A stretch of DNA of 64,000 nt from Neurospora crassa OR74A (taxonomy: Eukaryota; Ascomycota; Sordariomycetes; Sordariales; Sordariaceae): contig NC_026504.1 in assembly GCF_000182925.2 (NCBI RefSeq), positions 930,001 to 994,000 on the forward strand. The letters are read 5' to 3'. The notes beneath the pieces are model-generated. The model was not told the origin of the DNA and made no database searches. It saw only the letters and a program-made list of their open reading frames with translations. The first letter of the stretch is position 1, and every line of letters begins with the position of its first letter. Shown in pieces: positions 14,201 to 26,105 of this stretch. The position numbers and the translations under genes were made by a program.

Positions 14201-15100
14201 AATTTAATAACTAATATAATATTATATAATCTACGCCTTTTATATAATTAATATACGTATATAGGCCAAACCCTATATAGAAATTAAATAATTCGAACGA
14301 CTTATTATAATAGTAATAGATTAATTCTAATGTATTAATAATATTTCCGGTAGTAGAGGCAACTCCTAGGATAGGCTCAACTATTTAATATAGCAGTGCT
14401 TCTTAATCGTCCATCTACCCTTTAATAATATTATCCTCGTTTATAAACTCTTTATTAAATTTAACGGTTTTAGGTTCCTAACCGTTGTATTTACTATATT
14501 CTAAATTTAACTAAAATCATTCTTTATCGAACCCTATAGGAAGTACTTCGTTATAATCGACGCTATTGTCTATATTATCCATTATTAAACCCTCTAATTT
14601 TATTCGGAGTTGGGCATTTTAATTAATAGCGCTTATATTTAAATTAGTAATTAGGTTTAATTTAAATAATCTAACCCGAAGGTAACTTACCCGTTTTATT
14701 TTTATTATTGTTATTATAATTTTTATTATTTTTGTAGTCTTCGCTAACTATTAGGTTTAATATAAATATATTATTATTACTATCGAAAAGCGGGGTAAAG
14801 TTAGTACTTTATAACCTTTAGCGGTAGTATTATAGTAATAGTTAATAATTAGGAATATGTACGGGTTTTGGCCTTAATAATAGTACTTTGCGACTATTAT
14901 AATCGATTCTAAAATATATCTTATTAAGGACTAGGGGTACCTACCGGGGTATAATCTTAGGTACGTAAGCGGTTAGTATTTTATATTTGCCTATTTAGTA
15001 AAGGAAATATTAAAGGAGGCGTTGTAAAAAGTTATTAATTATAAGAGGGAGAAGTGGATGGATATAAGACGGATAATTGAATATAAAAGAGAGAGAGAGT
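11230..15100 (-). pseudogene. CACTA-like transposase relic, copy 2
   Basis: A second broken copy of the transposase, read from about 14.95 kb down to 11.3 kb. The motif block VLIFINGFSIYYN...NINIFLIVLRLYIANFDVI is found at 13070-12930 on the minus strand. Non-coding landmarks near the 3' end match copy 3: ATAGTATAGACGATA at about 11310 against 59010, and ACTTATAATACTTCTCCTCCGC at about 11565 against 59285. No interruption larger than small indels is apparent, so this is the best copy for length: about 3.9 kb. Many in-frame TAA/TAG stops are RIP-type. A (GA)n tract near 15090 marks the 5' side. It faces away from the plus-strand gene that begins near 15.9 kb. Confidence 0.7.
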
Positions 15101-15905
15101 ATATAATTTTTAATAAATTAAATTTATACTATTTTAAATAAATATTTTATTCTATTTACGTCCTATTTATAAGAGCAAACTAGGTTATATATTATATAAA
15201 CCGAGATTTAAGATTAGATTATTCGTCCTATTGGTATCCGTCCTATCTTCTATAAGAATAATAGTAATACTATACTTTAATAATAAATATAAAGATATTT
15301 TTTGAGTTATACGTTATTTATATATAGTTTCTATAGTAGATAATATTATTCTATTTGAAAATACTACGTAGTAGAAGTAAGAGTTGTAAGGGGGTATACA
15401 GCTTGCCTTTTATATAGAAGTATTTACTTAATTATAGTGCTTTCCGTTAAATTAGAAGAGAATAGAAATATATTAAATTAATTCTTAATATTCTAGAGCT
15501 TCCTTCCTTTTATATAATACTTCCGTCTCCTCTATACTATAAATATTAGAAATATAATATTTAATATTTATTCATATTCTAAAGTAGCCCTAATATTATT
15601 AATTATAGGGCGTTATTCCCCTACTAAGACTACATTCCCATCCCGTATTACGTTTAAAAGGACCCTTGCCCTATAGATTGCCGCCCTATAAAGGATTTAA
15701 TTAACGCTACGGTTAACCAAATATATATTTACTACTAATATTATTATTACTATTCACTATAATAATTTATATTATTAATTATACCCTACTATTTCATTTA
15801 ATCCTCAATTTAAAAAATAAAATTTATTTACCTTTAGGAGGCCGCCTAGTAGTATAGAAGGCGGTGGAAGCTCGCTGTTTTACCCCGCGTACTATAAATC
15901 CTATT
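15101..15905 (+). promoter_or_regulatory. Divergent promoter block of the two-gene transposon, copy 2
   Basis: Non-coding DNA between the transposase and the plus-strand gene. The landmarks CCCCTACTAAGACTACATTC (about 15622), TATTTACC (about 15827), TATAGAAGGCGGTGGAAG (15853-15870), CCCCGCG and TATAAAT (15893-15899) occur in the same order as at 3.0-3.26 kb and 63.5-63.76 kb. A pyrimidine-rich leader (CTTCCTCTTCCTTTCTCTC) follows the TATA box, as in the other copies. Promoter identity is inferred. Confidence 0.55.
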
Positions 15906-17500
15906 GAATCGCCAAACTTTTCTTCCTCTTCCTTTCTCTCTCGCAAACCTCTTATAACCTTTTAATTAAATAGGCAATTCGTTAATATAGAGATTTGCTA
16001 GTAGATACCCTAATTATTTATAGTATTATAAGAGTTATAATCCCCTATATAAATAATTTATAGGTTTATTACTAGCTTTTTACTTTTAATATTAGCGATA
16101 TTTCAAATTACAACCACTGTAAATCATTTTACCTCTTACAATATATTTAAATTATTAATATTAAATAGGTTATGGGTCTTAAGGGATAGGGCGCTTATAG
16201 TTGTAGCTGTAGTACCGGTATTAATAAGAAGGTTTCGAAGTCTAATTTTAAAGAGTTTTTTAATTATAATAATAATAATATTAATAAGCCCGAGAAGACT
16301 TCCGATAAGGAAGAGGAAGAGGAGGATTTAAATAACGATAATAATAATAATTGTTAATTACTATAACCGCTATAGCCTATATAAAGGCCTATTAATTTTA
16401 TTGACCGTGCTTAGTATATAATTACTAATTATTTATAAGTCCTACCCCAAATTTATTAAATATACTATTTTATTTAATTAAACCTTAACTATTTTTAATA
16501 TATAGTATAGACTATTAATTAATATTTATCTTAGTAACGCTATATATACCTCTACCCCCTAAGGACCTCGTACAACAATTAAAAAAAATCTTATACTATA
16601 TATATTATCTACTATAATAATATTAATAAATCCCTTTTAGAAGGATATTTAGAAGGTAATTAACCGTTAAAGGCTGTATATTAGTAATATAATATTAAAC
16701 CGTCGTTACAATTAGTTACCCTAATACAATATTAGAAGTCTAATACCTCTATACTTAATTATATTTATTAACCCGTCCGGTATATTTAGTAATATTATAA
16801 TTCCTCCCGACTAAATACCTATACCCCCAGGCCAATTTACTTAATAGCAGCGCCAATTTACTCCGGAGTAGCGCTAACCTCTATTCCAATTCCTGCTAGC
16901 GTAATTCCAACTATTCGTATAGTAATTTCTTTAATAATGTTCCTAATAATCCCTACAATTCCATCAACTCCCTTATAAATAGTATAGTTACTAAACTAAG
17001 CGCTATAGAACGAAAGGAAAGGACGATTATTTATATAATAATTGAAGTATACCGTTAATATAGGACGTCCTCGATTTTAAATTATAAATAATATTTGATA
17101 AAGTTAATCGGCAAACTATAGCCCAATAAAACCCCCCTATTCTACCCTTCGAATTTTTTATACCTACTATATCTTCTATTAGCGACTTTAGATTATCTAT
17201 ATCTATAACTACTAACGCTGCACCTATTTCAACCCCCCTACCTACAATATTTACTCCTAGCCGTGAATTTACTTTAGGCACTAATAATTGTACTCCTACT
17301 TATTCTAGTAATATACATTCAGCCTTTAATTTCGAGGTTGCTTTCCAATAATAATAATTTAATAGCTTATAATCCAGCCGTAATAATACTTCTAACTATA
17401 ATAATACTTCTAATTATAATAACACTTCTAGCCGTAGCAACACTTCTAGCCGTAGTACAATATCGGGTCGTAATACTATATTGGGTTGTAATTGAAGCGT
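15906..17500 (+). pseudogene. Accessory gene of transposon copy 2, 5' part
   Basis: Broken by RIP stops and then by a large insertion. A candidate start at 16171 gives MGLKG, a stop, then GAYSCSCSTGINKK and an acidic/Asn-rich run (DKEEEEEDLNNDNNNN). Around 16800-17030 a Gln-rich stretch appears when TAG/TAA are read as Gln (QFTxxQRQFTPE). The 17320-17460 segment encodes NNTSNYNNTSNYNNTSSRS repeats. The rest of the gene appears to resume at 26.1 kb. Length from the conserved promoter motif to the end, insertion removed, is about 4.53 kb against 4.51 kb for copy 1, which supports joining the halves. Function unknown. Confidence 0.45.
17385..17458 (+). repeat. 18-bp tandem repeat encoding NNTSNY/SRSNTS
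   Basis: About four copies of an 18-bp unit of the type AATACTTCTAACTATAAT, ending as AACACTTCTAGCCGTAGC. They sit inside the accessory gene and encode a Ser/Asn/Thr-rich repeat. Confidence 0.75.
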
Positions 17501-17504
17501 GCTT

Positions 17505-17640
17505 CAACTATTCAGAGGTGGATGACATTCACTATCTCAAAGGGGCTCATGGTTCCATGACCCGCATCCACCGAACGGACTGTTGAGGGACGGTTCGTCT
17601 AAAGCCGGGTTTTCTAACAAAGTTCTTAGGCCTATCATTA
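17505..17640 (+). other. GC-rich RIP-poor island with nested hairpins
   Basis: GGTGGATG (about 17517-17524) pairs with CATCCACC (about 17564-17571). Inside it, GGGCTCATGG and CCATGACCC form a second stem around TT. The following GAACGGACTGTTGAGGGACG and AAAGCCGGG are also GC-rich. CpA and TpG are preserved here, unlike the DNA on both sides, so the segment either arrived after RIP or is single-copy. It marks the left limit of the insertion that splits the accessory gene. It could be a transposon terminal hairpin or a structured RNA; I cannot assign it. Confidence 0.45.
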
Positions 17641-18640
17641 GTTAACTTAAATATACGTCCCAACAACTAGTTAGGGCGTCTACCAAGCCCATTTCTAATT
17701 AGTTAATTCGTAGACAGTATTTCTAATAGTCTACGCTAAGTCGCACTAAGTCTTTCCTTTTTTTAATAATAGTTAGCTAACGGGTCTGGTAGACGGTTAG
17801 TAAATACCGGATACTAGCGCTACTAATCGGTCTAGCATACGTACTATCCAACCGTTTACATTATAAACCTCCCGCTATTTAACCTCAACTTTCAACCTTC
17901 CACCTACTAATAACAATACTAATATTATTACTACAATTTAATTTTAATACCTAATTTACCGTTAGATAAGTTATTGTAACGGCTATAAATACCTATTATT
18001 AAAAAGTAGTAGTTTTTTTATTCCGGTAAGCGACCGGTAAAGTAGTCCGCGCGGGGTATAAGAATTTCGCCCCCCTCTAATTTCGAGCTTCAAAATTTCT
18101 CCTCTACTTATTACTAATCTAAAATTCTACTTTCGAAATAGGTACTAGGTAGACTATCCTATTAATTACTAATTTACAATTTTACTTTCGAAAGGAGGAT
18201 TGGCCTTCGTAAAACTATTAAGGCTAATAATAAATTAAGTATTTTAGAATTAGTCGAAGTTTATATCTATAACGAAATAAATTATTATATTCTTAAATTC
18301 TAGAGCGACTAGTTTATTTCGGTATGTAAAAGGATTGTTAGATAGACTATCCTACTAATTACTAACCTACAATTCTATCCTCGAAAGGTAATGAAAATTT
18401 ATGATTGGGTATTGCCCTAAATTCGATAGTAGATATAGACCCCGATTTTCTAGATCCCGTTTGTAAAGTGAAGTTAGTTCTCCTTTTCTTATTTATTTAT
18501 TTATTGTTACTAACTTATTATTATAGGTATAGAGGATTTCTTTTTCTCTAGGGTTTCTTTTTCTCTCAGGGTTTCCTGTTTAATATCTATTAATTTATTC
18601 TAGGGGCTTATATATCTTTCCTTTCGTCGTTACTATTATA
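17641..18640 (+). other. Helitron 5' leader region with an internal ~45-bp repeat
   Basis: No protein is recognisable. A motif of the type AGACTATCCTAYTAATTACTAA followed by ACAATTYTAYYYTCGAAAG recurs at about 18150-18195 and 18345-18395, with a partial copy at 18108-18145. Pyrimidine-rich TTTCTTTTTCTCTAGGGTTTC repeats near 18540-18570 precede the Helitron coding region. Probably 5' untranslated or regulatory DNA of the Helitron. Confidence 0.4.
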
Positions 18641-21600
18641 AATATATGTATTAAATATTGTAAGACGTATTATTAATATAAACCCGATACCGAATTTGCT
18701 AATAAGCGAGATCCTACTAAATTCGTACAAAATTGTAAAGAATACCGTAATAAGTAAGTGGAGGTAAGTATTTATTATGTCCTTATTTATTACTATCCCT
18801 ATATTCCTTTTGCTAACTAACCGGTATTATCCGTTTAATAGTAAATCCTTTAAAATGTGTAAATCCTACTATAAACCTAATATACTATATTGTTTTACTA
18901 CCTATAGGTAAATAGGATACTTAATAATCAATAATATTATAATCCGAGTTGCGGGGGGTTGTAGGTACAATTCGGGCAGTATCGGTTGGTCGGCCTATTG
19001 AATAACTAATATTATTAATAGGCTATTCGTTGTAAAAAGAGAGATGCTACTGAGCTATCCCCTCCTCCTAACCGACTATAACCGGTATAGCGACTAGTAT
19101 AATAACTAGTATAATAACTATTAGGTCCTCCCCCGCTAAAACCTTTACTACTTCGATTACTTTAACCCTATCCTTAACCCTATTAAATTATAGTTCTAGT
19201 AATTCCAACCTAGTAATTCCAATTTGCTAGGATAGTTGCCTATAAAGAAGAATTTAATAAGTTATTAGAGCGAGAACCTTAACTATTTCTACCTATAGTA
19301 CTATTGATGGTACTATTACCGATAGTACCCCCTATACTAATGCCGCGTTAAAGACCCCTAGCCCCGGCCTTAGTACTTACCTTAGTACCAGTCCTAGTAC
19401 TAGCCTAGCTAGTATAATAATTTTAAAGAATTATTAATAGTAATAAATAGTTTTAAAATCGAAATCGTATTATACGTTCAATCACACCTTTCTTTCCTAT
19501 AGGAAAGAATTTGCAAATATATTTATTTTTAATAATGGATATAAATATAGTTAACTATACTTTTTGTATAGGATTCCCCTAATACCGTTGTAGCCCGCCG
19601 CTAAATTAATCAAATTCGGTATGATTATTGTCGTCGTTGTTGTAACGGTCAACCAATTTCAATTACTCCTTCTCTCAATAGTCAGAGACAATATAATACT
19701 AGTATTTATAATAGGGATAATAATTAGGATAATAATTTGGATAATAATATAGATAATAATATAGAAAATAATAATTTTAACCTTGGTTAGAACCTTAACC
19801 TAAATTTAGACCCAAATTTAAACCTAGACCTAGACGACTATTTCTTTTGTTTAGTATATAATATTGCTCGGGTTATAGTAGATAAGTATATTGAGTTTGG
19901 TATTTGCAGATATTGCCGGCTGGGTACCCTATATAGCAATACCAACCTCGAGAATAAATTCTATATATGTTATGGAAGGGTATTTATACGGGGGTTGTTC
20001 TTTAATTTTAATAATAGGGAAGAGAGGGAATATTGCGATTAGTATTATTATAATAATAATTCCCCCGAACGTATACAATCTATAAATCCCTTTAATATAC
20101 CGGCACGTACACTTCAATGTGACGTTCGACAATAATCTCCCGCTTTACTACTATTTTATTATAGTTTTAGACCTTCCGAAATAGTAGTAAATGGACTTGA
20201 GCAACCTACGCCACCATCCCCCCCTCGGCCTCGCTAATTTCCCGGACTTCCTGGTATTGAATTTAAAAGGGATCTTTTATACTACGGATTTGAAGATCTT
20301 CTAGTAAGGGCCATATTTAATATCGATTTCAATATAATTAAGGAGTTTTAAGCAACCGAGAAAGAAGATAATATAGAATAGTATCTATAATATAAAAAGA
20401 GATAGTTTAATATATATATTATTGCTGGATATTATTATTAATATTATAACCGTAACGACCGAAGAGTCTCCAATAACCCTAAATATTTTAGCGCCAATAA
20501 TAATCTAAACTTTAGTAATATTCCTAATCTATTAACGCTTAATTAAATTAAGGAATAATTTATTGCCCGGGTATATATATTTGTCGATATTTAAGTTATT
20601 AAAGGTTTACAATATAAATACTCTAATTATATCATCAACTTCCTTTATAATATTAGTTACATTTATTACTAATTACCCTTACTACCCTACGATTTCAATA
20701 TTATTATCCTTCAACTTCGTAAAGCTAGGGACGAACCCCGTATTATTAGAAGAATTAAATAGGCTATAATAGTCAATCCTAATAAACTTTATATTTATTT
20801 TAATTACTTAAAAGCTAATTACCCTAAATATTAGGATATTAAGATTATTAAGGCCCGGTTTAAAGAATTAGAATGACTTCCTAATAGTAATATATATAAC
20901 GATTTAGTAGTATATAAAATCGATTTTAATAATTTCCCTAAGGATAATAATCTTAATTTTAATAAATAAGAAGAGGATAAGGATAATAATATTTTTGAGT
21001 TAGAAATCGCCGCCCTCTCCAACTTTATAGTTAATTAAGTAGATATAGAATAACTTCGTCAATAATTAAATAGAGGATAGCCTACTTAGGCTAGTACTCA
21101 AATTAATAATATATTAGTTTAACCCGCTTCCGGCTAATACCTTCTAGTTCAACTATTCTTTAAGCTTAGTCCGTTACGTAATACCCCTATAAGGGAATGG
21201 GATAGATTTTAGCCTATTCTATTATAAGTATTCCTAACCTTCTATCCCTAAGGTAAAACCGATTTTATTAAACCCTAAGTACAATTTATTAATTTTAAGG
21301 ATTATATTAAATATACCCTTAAATAGTATAATAGTCGTTTTTTACAATACTACTAATTCCCTTTCGTCGTTTTTAATACGTTAATATATAAATAAATTAA
21401 TTTAAAGAATTAATTCTTTATCCACTCGGGTTGTAGTAGAGTAAATAACGAGGGTTTAGCTAGTGTTGAGTAATTAAGGGAAGTAATTGAATTTAATACT
21501 CCCGAAGTATATCGGCTATTCGATTCGGTTATTCGGTTTTCTAATACTATTCGGGGTATATAACTATATTAGATATGTAAAAATCGTAAATTTCGTACTT

Positions 21601-24600
21601 ATATCCAAACTTTAGGCATACTAGTTATATTTATAATATTTAATACAACTAATACTTATTAGGACAGCCTTGCTCGGTATATACCCAACTACGAAGAGTG
21701 GAAGGTTGCCTCTGCCGAAGATCGTAATAGAATTGTAAGAAAGAACTTCAAGGAAAACCCTTATATTGCCGTATACTACTTAGAATATTGTTTTAAATTA
21801 TTCAAAGAGTATATCTTAATACTAAAGTTTAAAATCAAAGATTAGTAGTACCGTATTAAGTTCCAAATAAGAGGTAGTAGCTATAATTATAGTATTTATT
21901 AGGTACTATATATTGAGGTACCTGAATTAACTAATAAAAATATACGGCGGGAGTTTACCGAACTATAGGGTTATTATATAACCGCTTTTAACTTTAAGTT
22001 TGAGAGAGTTAGTTAATAAGGCGAAGGAGATCCCCTATTTATTATTATTAGGGATGGCCTAGAAGAAGAAGGTATATACCTACCTACTTTTAACCTTCTA
22101 TCCCGTATAGTCAACCGGATATAATAATATAGCTGGTATACTAATAATTATTGCTTTTGTATTAAGCGGTTTAACTAAGGTACTTTACGTCCTAAGGATT
22201 TAATTTTAAAAGTATACCGGTTTCACTTTCCTAGGAATTACCACTTAAAAACCTACCTTATACGTAGTTTTAACCCAAAGTATTAGCTATACGATAGGGT
22301 AAGAAATAATAACCGTATAAATAACTATAACCGGACTATTACCTTAATATAGCGTACTAATATAAATATCCAGCTATATACTAATTATAATACTATTATT
22401 AATTATATTACTAAATACTATTTAAAGGCAAAGAAGTAGTTAAAGCCTTTCAAAGAGATCGCCCAATAGATTGCCCCCCAGGTTACTTCTAATAACCCTA
22501 TTGTTTCTTTTGCTATAAAAATAATAAATTAGTTGGTTGTTGAAAGAGATTGGTCTGCTCAAGAGATTAATTATCTTCTTCTTAGCTTACAGCTTAGCCA
22601 AAGCACCCGTAAAGTTATTAATATAGATTATCATTATCCTAATAGAATCCCTAGACCCGGAGTGCTTATTAAATAAGGTTAGCCAGTTCAAACTCGCAAT
22701 TAATATTCTCAATACTTATCTCGCCTAAACAACCTCGAAAATATTAATTATTTCGAATAGCTTACCTAATTTAATAATAATCACCATTTGGGTAGTTGTA
22801 CTAAAAAAAGGGTATTTAATTACTATCCTATATATAAATCCGATATGGAGGATCAAACCTAGTATAAAGACTAGTATAGACTTAAGCTAATATTACATTA
22901 TCCCTATTGTATTTAGCTAAATTTATTTAGTATTTATAGTATAGATAGAGTCTAAAAATTGGAGATATACTCTAATATATATCTTATTTATATAGAAGTT
23001 CATACCGGCAATATAAATCACCTTTATAATTACTACGGCAACCTCTCTAATAGAAAACCTAATAATGAATTTAAACTTCCCGCCGAAGAAGAGAGGCAAC
23101 GAGAACTATAGTAAGTATTGGCTAAAGAGCTTCCTACTTACCAACGAGTTGAAAATAATACAAATTTCGGAATACTTAACTTTAGGGATCAAAACGTCTT
23201 ATACAATTAGCATAACTACTTAGATTATTAAGATTTATTATTATTAACTCGGAATTATTAATATAATATAAAAACCGACAATACTCATCTACGAGCCAAT
23301 ACTAATACTATTACCGCTTCTACTATCGACAATCTCAACCCTACCTAGAAGGTTGTCTTTAATTAATTTATAGCTTATTACTAATTTATCCTAGATTACA
23401 ATAATAATAATAAATAAGTTAGGGCTATCCTACCTCTACTTCTACAAGTTAATGGCCGTAGAGGCACTAGCAAGTCACATCTTATTAAGCTTCTATCTTT
23501 TAAATTAGAGTAAATAACTATAGGTTGTAGGAAGGGTAATCCTATTATTTATAGTACTCCTACTAGGGTAACTGCCAATAATATTAACGGCTAAACCCTA
23601 TACTCTTTATTCAAATTGCCTATTGCGCCCAAGAACGTCAATTAAAATAATCTAGAAGTGGCCGTTGCAGTATTGTAGGGTATTAATCTTACTAATTTAT
23701 AACGAAGACTATAACTATATTAATATTTTATTATAGATAAAAAATTAATATTGGGCCTTCGAATATTCAATTTTATTAATTAAAGACTTTATTAAGTATT
23801 TCCTAAATATTAGAGTCAACTATTTAGTAGGCAGAGCGTTCTTCTACTTAGTAATTTCTACTAATTACCACCAATTAAATAAAAATCGTTATTTTATAAT
23901 TAATAAGTATTATCCGCTATTAAGGCTATTAATTATACCTATTACTATATATTCAATAAAACCGTAGAGTTATAGCAGATTATTCGATAATAAGGTGATA
24001 ATTAGGCCCTATTTAGGGATGTATTCGAAGGACTATGTAATAATTTACCTACCTATTAATATTAATAATTATTATATTTTCGGATTAAAGTACAATTGCC
24101 TACTAAAGAAGTAGACCGGTTTTAATACGCTTTACGTATTTATCCCAAGCGCAATAATATAAGGGCTTACAATATCGAATATATAGAAGTATTGAATGAA
24201 CTATACTTTATACTTCTTATTACTTATAAGGGTACTAGTATTAAGGATATAGATACTACGGAAGTTAATAATCTATAAATTGAAATACTATTAATAATCT
24301 ATAGTAGAGTTATACTTACTGAAAATCTTTGGACCGAGGCTAGGTTGGTTAATAGTACGTTAGGTACTATTTTTAAGATTACTTAGGATACTAATTTTCC
24401 CGATCAAAAGATATATAATAAGGTATATCCTTATAGAAATCCCTTTATAATATTAGTTAAATTCGATTGGTATACTGGGCTACATTACTTTCCTAACTAG
24501 GAAGACTAAGAACGATTCTAAAATGTTGTCCCAATATTTAAAATAATACAGGATTTTATATCGTATCGGAACGCCCAATACCAAAGAATATAATTCCCCT

Positions 24601-24930
24601 TAATAATTGTATATACTATTATAATATATAAATTATAGGGTTCAATACTAAATATAGCGGTACTTAATATTTCAAAAAAAGACTTCCAAATAGGACTTAT
24701 ATATGTAATTTATTTGAGAGTTAAGACGTTATAAGGGCTTATATTCGATATACTATTCAATTTAAACGTTCTCCGAATTACTTTTAACTATACCTTCGTT
24801 ATAAGAGTAACTAACGAGGTAAGAAGGTTGCTAGAGAAGCTACCAATCCCGGATATTTAAATACTAAGACCCCGGGCACCCAGTATTACTACTTCCAGTC
24901 CGGTGCCAACTTTAAATATATATATAAATA
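18641..24930 (+). pseudogene. Helitron Rep-helicase gene, RIP-inactivated
   Basis: This encoded the RepHel protein of a rolling-circle transposon. In order: an N-terminal Cys motif region (CIKYCKTYY...NCKEYRNK, about 18650-18760) possibly followed by a small intron; a DUF6570-like region (about 20530-20960) with IKEQFIARV- and RRIK-like blocks; a Helitron-like N domain with FPFVVFNTL (about 21360), NYEEWKVASAEDRNRI (about 21690), and the HUH Rep motif at 21872-21900, now RGSSYNYSIY with the two catalytic His replaced by Tyr; then KPFKEIA and IVSFAIKIIN (about 22500). The helicase Walker A at 23454-23477 reads GRRGTSKS where GxxGTGKS is expected, followed by TRVTANNING. The C-terminal helicase motifs VLNISKKDFQIGL and RVKTLQGLIFD-like sequence lie near 24660-24750. 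It splits the accessory gene of transposon copy 2. Exact Helitron ends were not located. Confidence 0.85.
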
Positions 24931-25130
24931 TAATAATAATTGAACTTCCCTAATATACCTTCCTCTATAAATTAATAGTATTTGTAGCTGCTCCTTCTAT
25001 TTCATTTCGTATCCAATATTTCTAACGCTATTACCTTCTCTCTCCCTCTCCCTCTCCCTCTCCCTCTTCCTCTTTCTCTTATATTTAACCCTTTATTACT
25101 TTTATTAATTATTAACTATTATTACAATTC
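24931..25130. repeat. Helitron 3' region with (CTCCCT)n microsatellite
   Basis: No gene. About six CTCCCT units lie at 25041-25078, grading into CTTCCTCTTTCTCTT. Such pyrimidine-rich tracts occur elsewhere in the window in transposon leaders. Confidence 0.75.
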
Positions 25131-25435
25131 TCAATGCTTAGCGCTACTATATTAGTTATTTTTGAAGACGATAATTTCGAACTTGAGGAGTGCCTCAATA
25201 ATATATTAAAAGAAGAAAAAGAATATTGTAATTTACTCGCCCTTAAGCGTTAATGGACTTTTACTAGCTAGGTTAGTACTAAGATATTATTACTAGCCAA
25301 CGATGAACTTCTTTATAAGAAGAAGATTACTATTATTAAACTTTCTCTCCCCATCTGTTTAAAGTAGTATGTTACCCTTATTATTAATTATAATCTAAAT
25401 TAATCTAATTAACGGTTAAGGTAATTTATAAAAAA
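25131..25435 (+). pseudogene. Short unidentified coding remnant
   Basis: A plus-strand frame from the ATG near 25137 reads MLSATILVIFEDDNFELEEC, later LLALKR, a stop, WTFTS, a stop, and KILLLANDELLYKKK. With stops read as Gln it stays open for about 100 codons to the A-rich tract near 25430. It resembles the start of a DNA-binding or Gag-like protein, but I do not recognise it. It may belong to a separate small element lying between the Helitron and the repeat at 25.44 kb. Confidence 0.3.
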
Positions 25436-25995
25436 AAAAAGGTAAAAAAGAAAGGAGTTTAGCTCGATTTATTCTACGCACCCTAGTCGAATACCTCATA
25501 GTATACCCTTTTTTAGAGTAACCGTTAACGGTACCGAGAGATAGTACGTTTTACGGCGGTCTTACATCTCCTGTTTCCTTAGAATGGCCTATACGTAGTT
25601 AATATTAGAAGATTTGAAGATAAGATGAGAAGGATTTAAGAGAGATTAGTAGTTTATTAATTAAATTTTTATAAAAGATAATTACAATAGAGAATTAAAT
25701 GCGAGAATTCTCTAGAATTTATATTAGTAGTAGTTACGGACGTCCTATATAAGTTGCTATACTACGGGCGTCCCTATAGTACCCCGGGGGGGGCTGGTGA
25801 TAGTAGGGTAGTTGGAAGTAGACTATATTGGCTGATTGGAGCGTTTTGAGCGTGTTTGTTGAGTTTAGTTGGGTTTATAGGTAAAATAATAGAAAGATTC
25901 GTGGAAGGGGTTAGATTTGGTGATGTTTTGGCTGGTGTTGTGCCTTTGAGTGCGAATTCTAGATGCCAAGAACCTTCCCGTGCTCCCGTCTTGGC
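25436..25995 (+). repeat. Repeat unit R1, copy 1 (also in the copia 3' region)
   Basis: This aligns over ~550 bp with 34955-35490. Shared landmarks are AAGAAAGGAGTTTAG, CACCCTAGTCGAATACCT, GAGAGATAGTACGT, GCGGTCTTACRTCTCCT, GACGTCCTAYATAA-like, CGTCCCTATAGTACCCC, TTGGAGCGTTT and CCCGTCTTGGC. In the copia element it lies between the RNase H stop and the 3' LTR, which is unusually far. Either copia carries a long 3' region and this is a fragment of a second copia, or R1 is an independent element inserted twice. The right part here (25.8-26.1 kb) retains CpA and is less mutated. Confidence 0.7.
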
Positions 25996-26105
25996 ATTTT
26001 GACATTTGACCTGCTTACGTAATGTGGATCCAAAGCACGCTTTAATATACACCGGGCATTGCTTGAGCTGAGGATCCAGCATCGCACCGGTGTCTGAGAA
26101 CTATT
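25996..26105. other. RIP-poor segment with ACACCGG/CCGGTGT inverted repeat
   Basis: Moderate GC and intact CpA. ACACCGG (26049-26055) and CCGGTGT (26086-26092) could form a hairpin whose inner arms TGCT/AGCA also pair, followed by CTGAG. A hairpin just before CTRR is typical of a Helitron 3' terminus, so this is a candidate right end of the insertion that splits the accessory gene; the downstream sequence resumes that gene. Confidence 0.35.
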
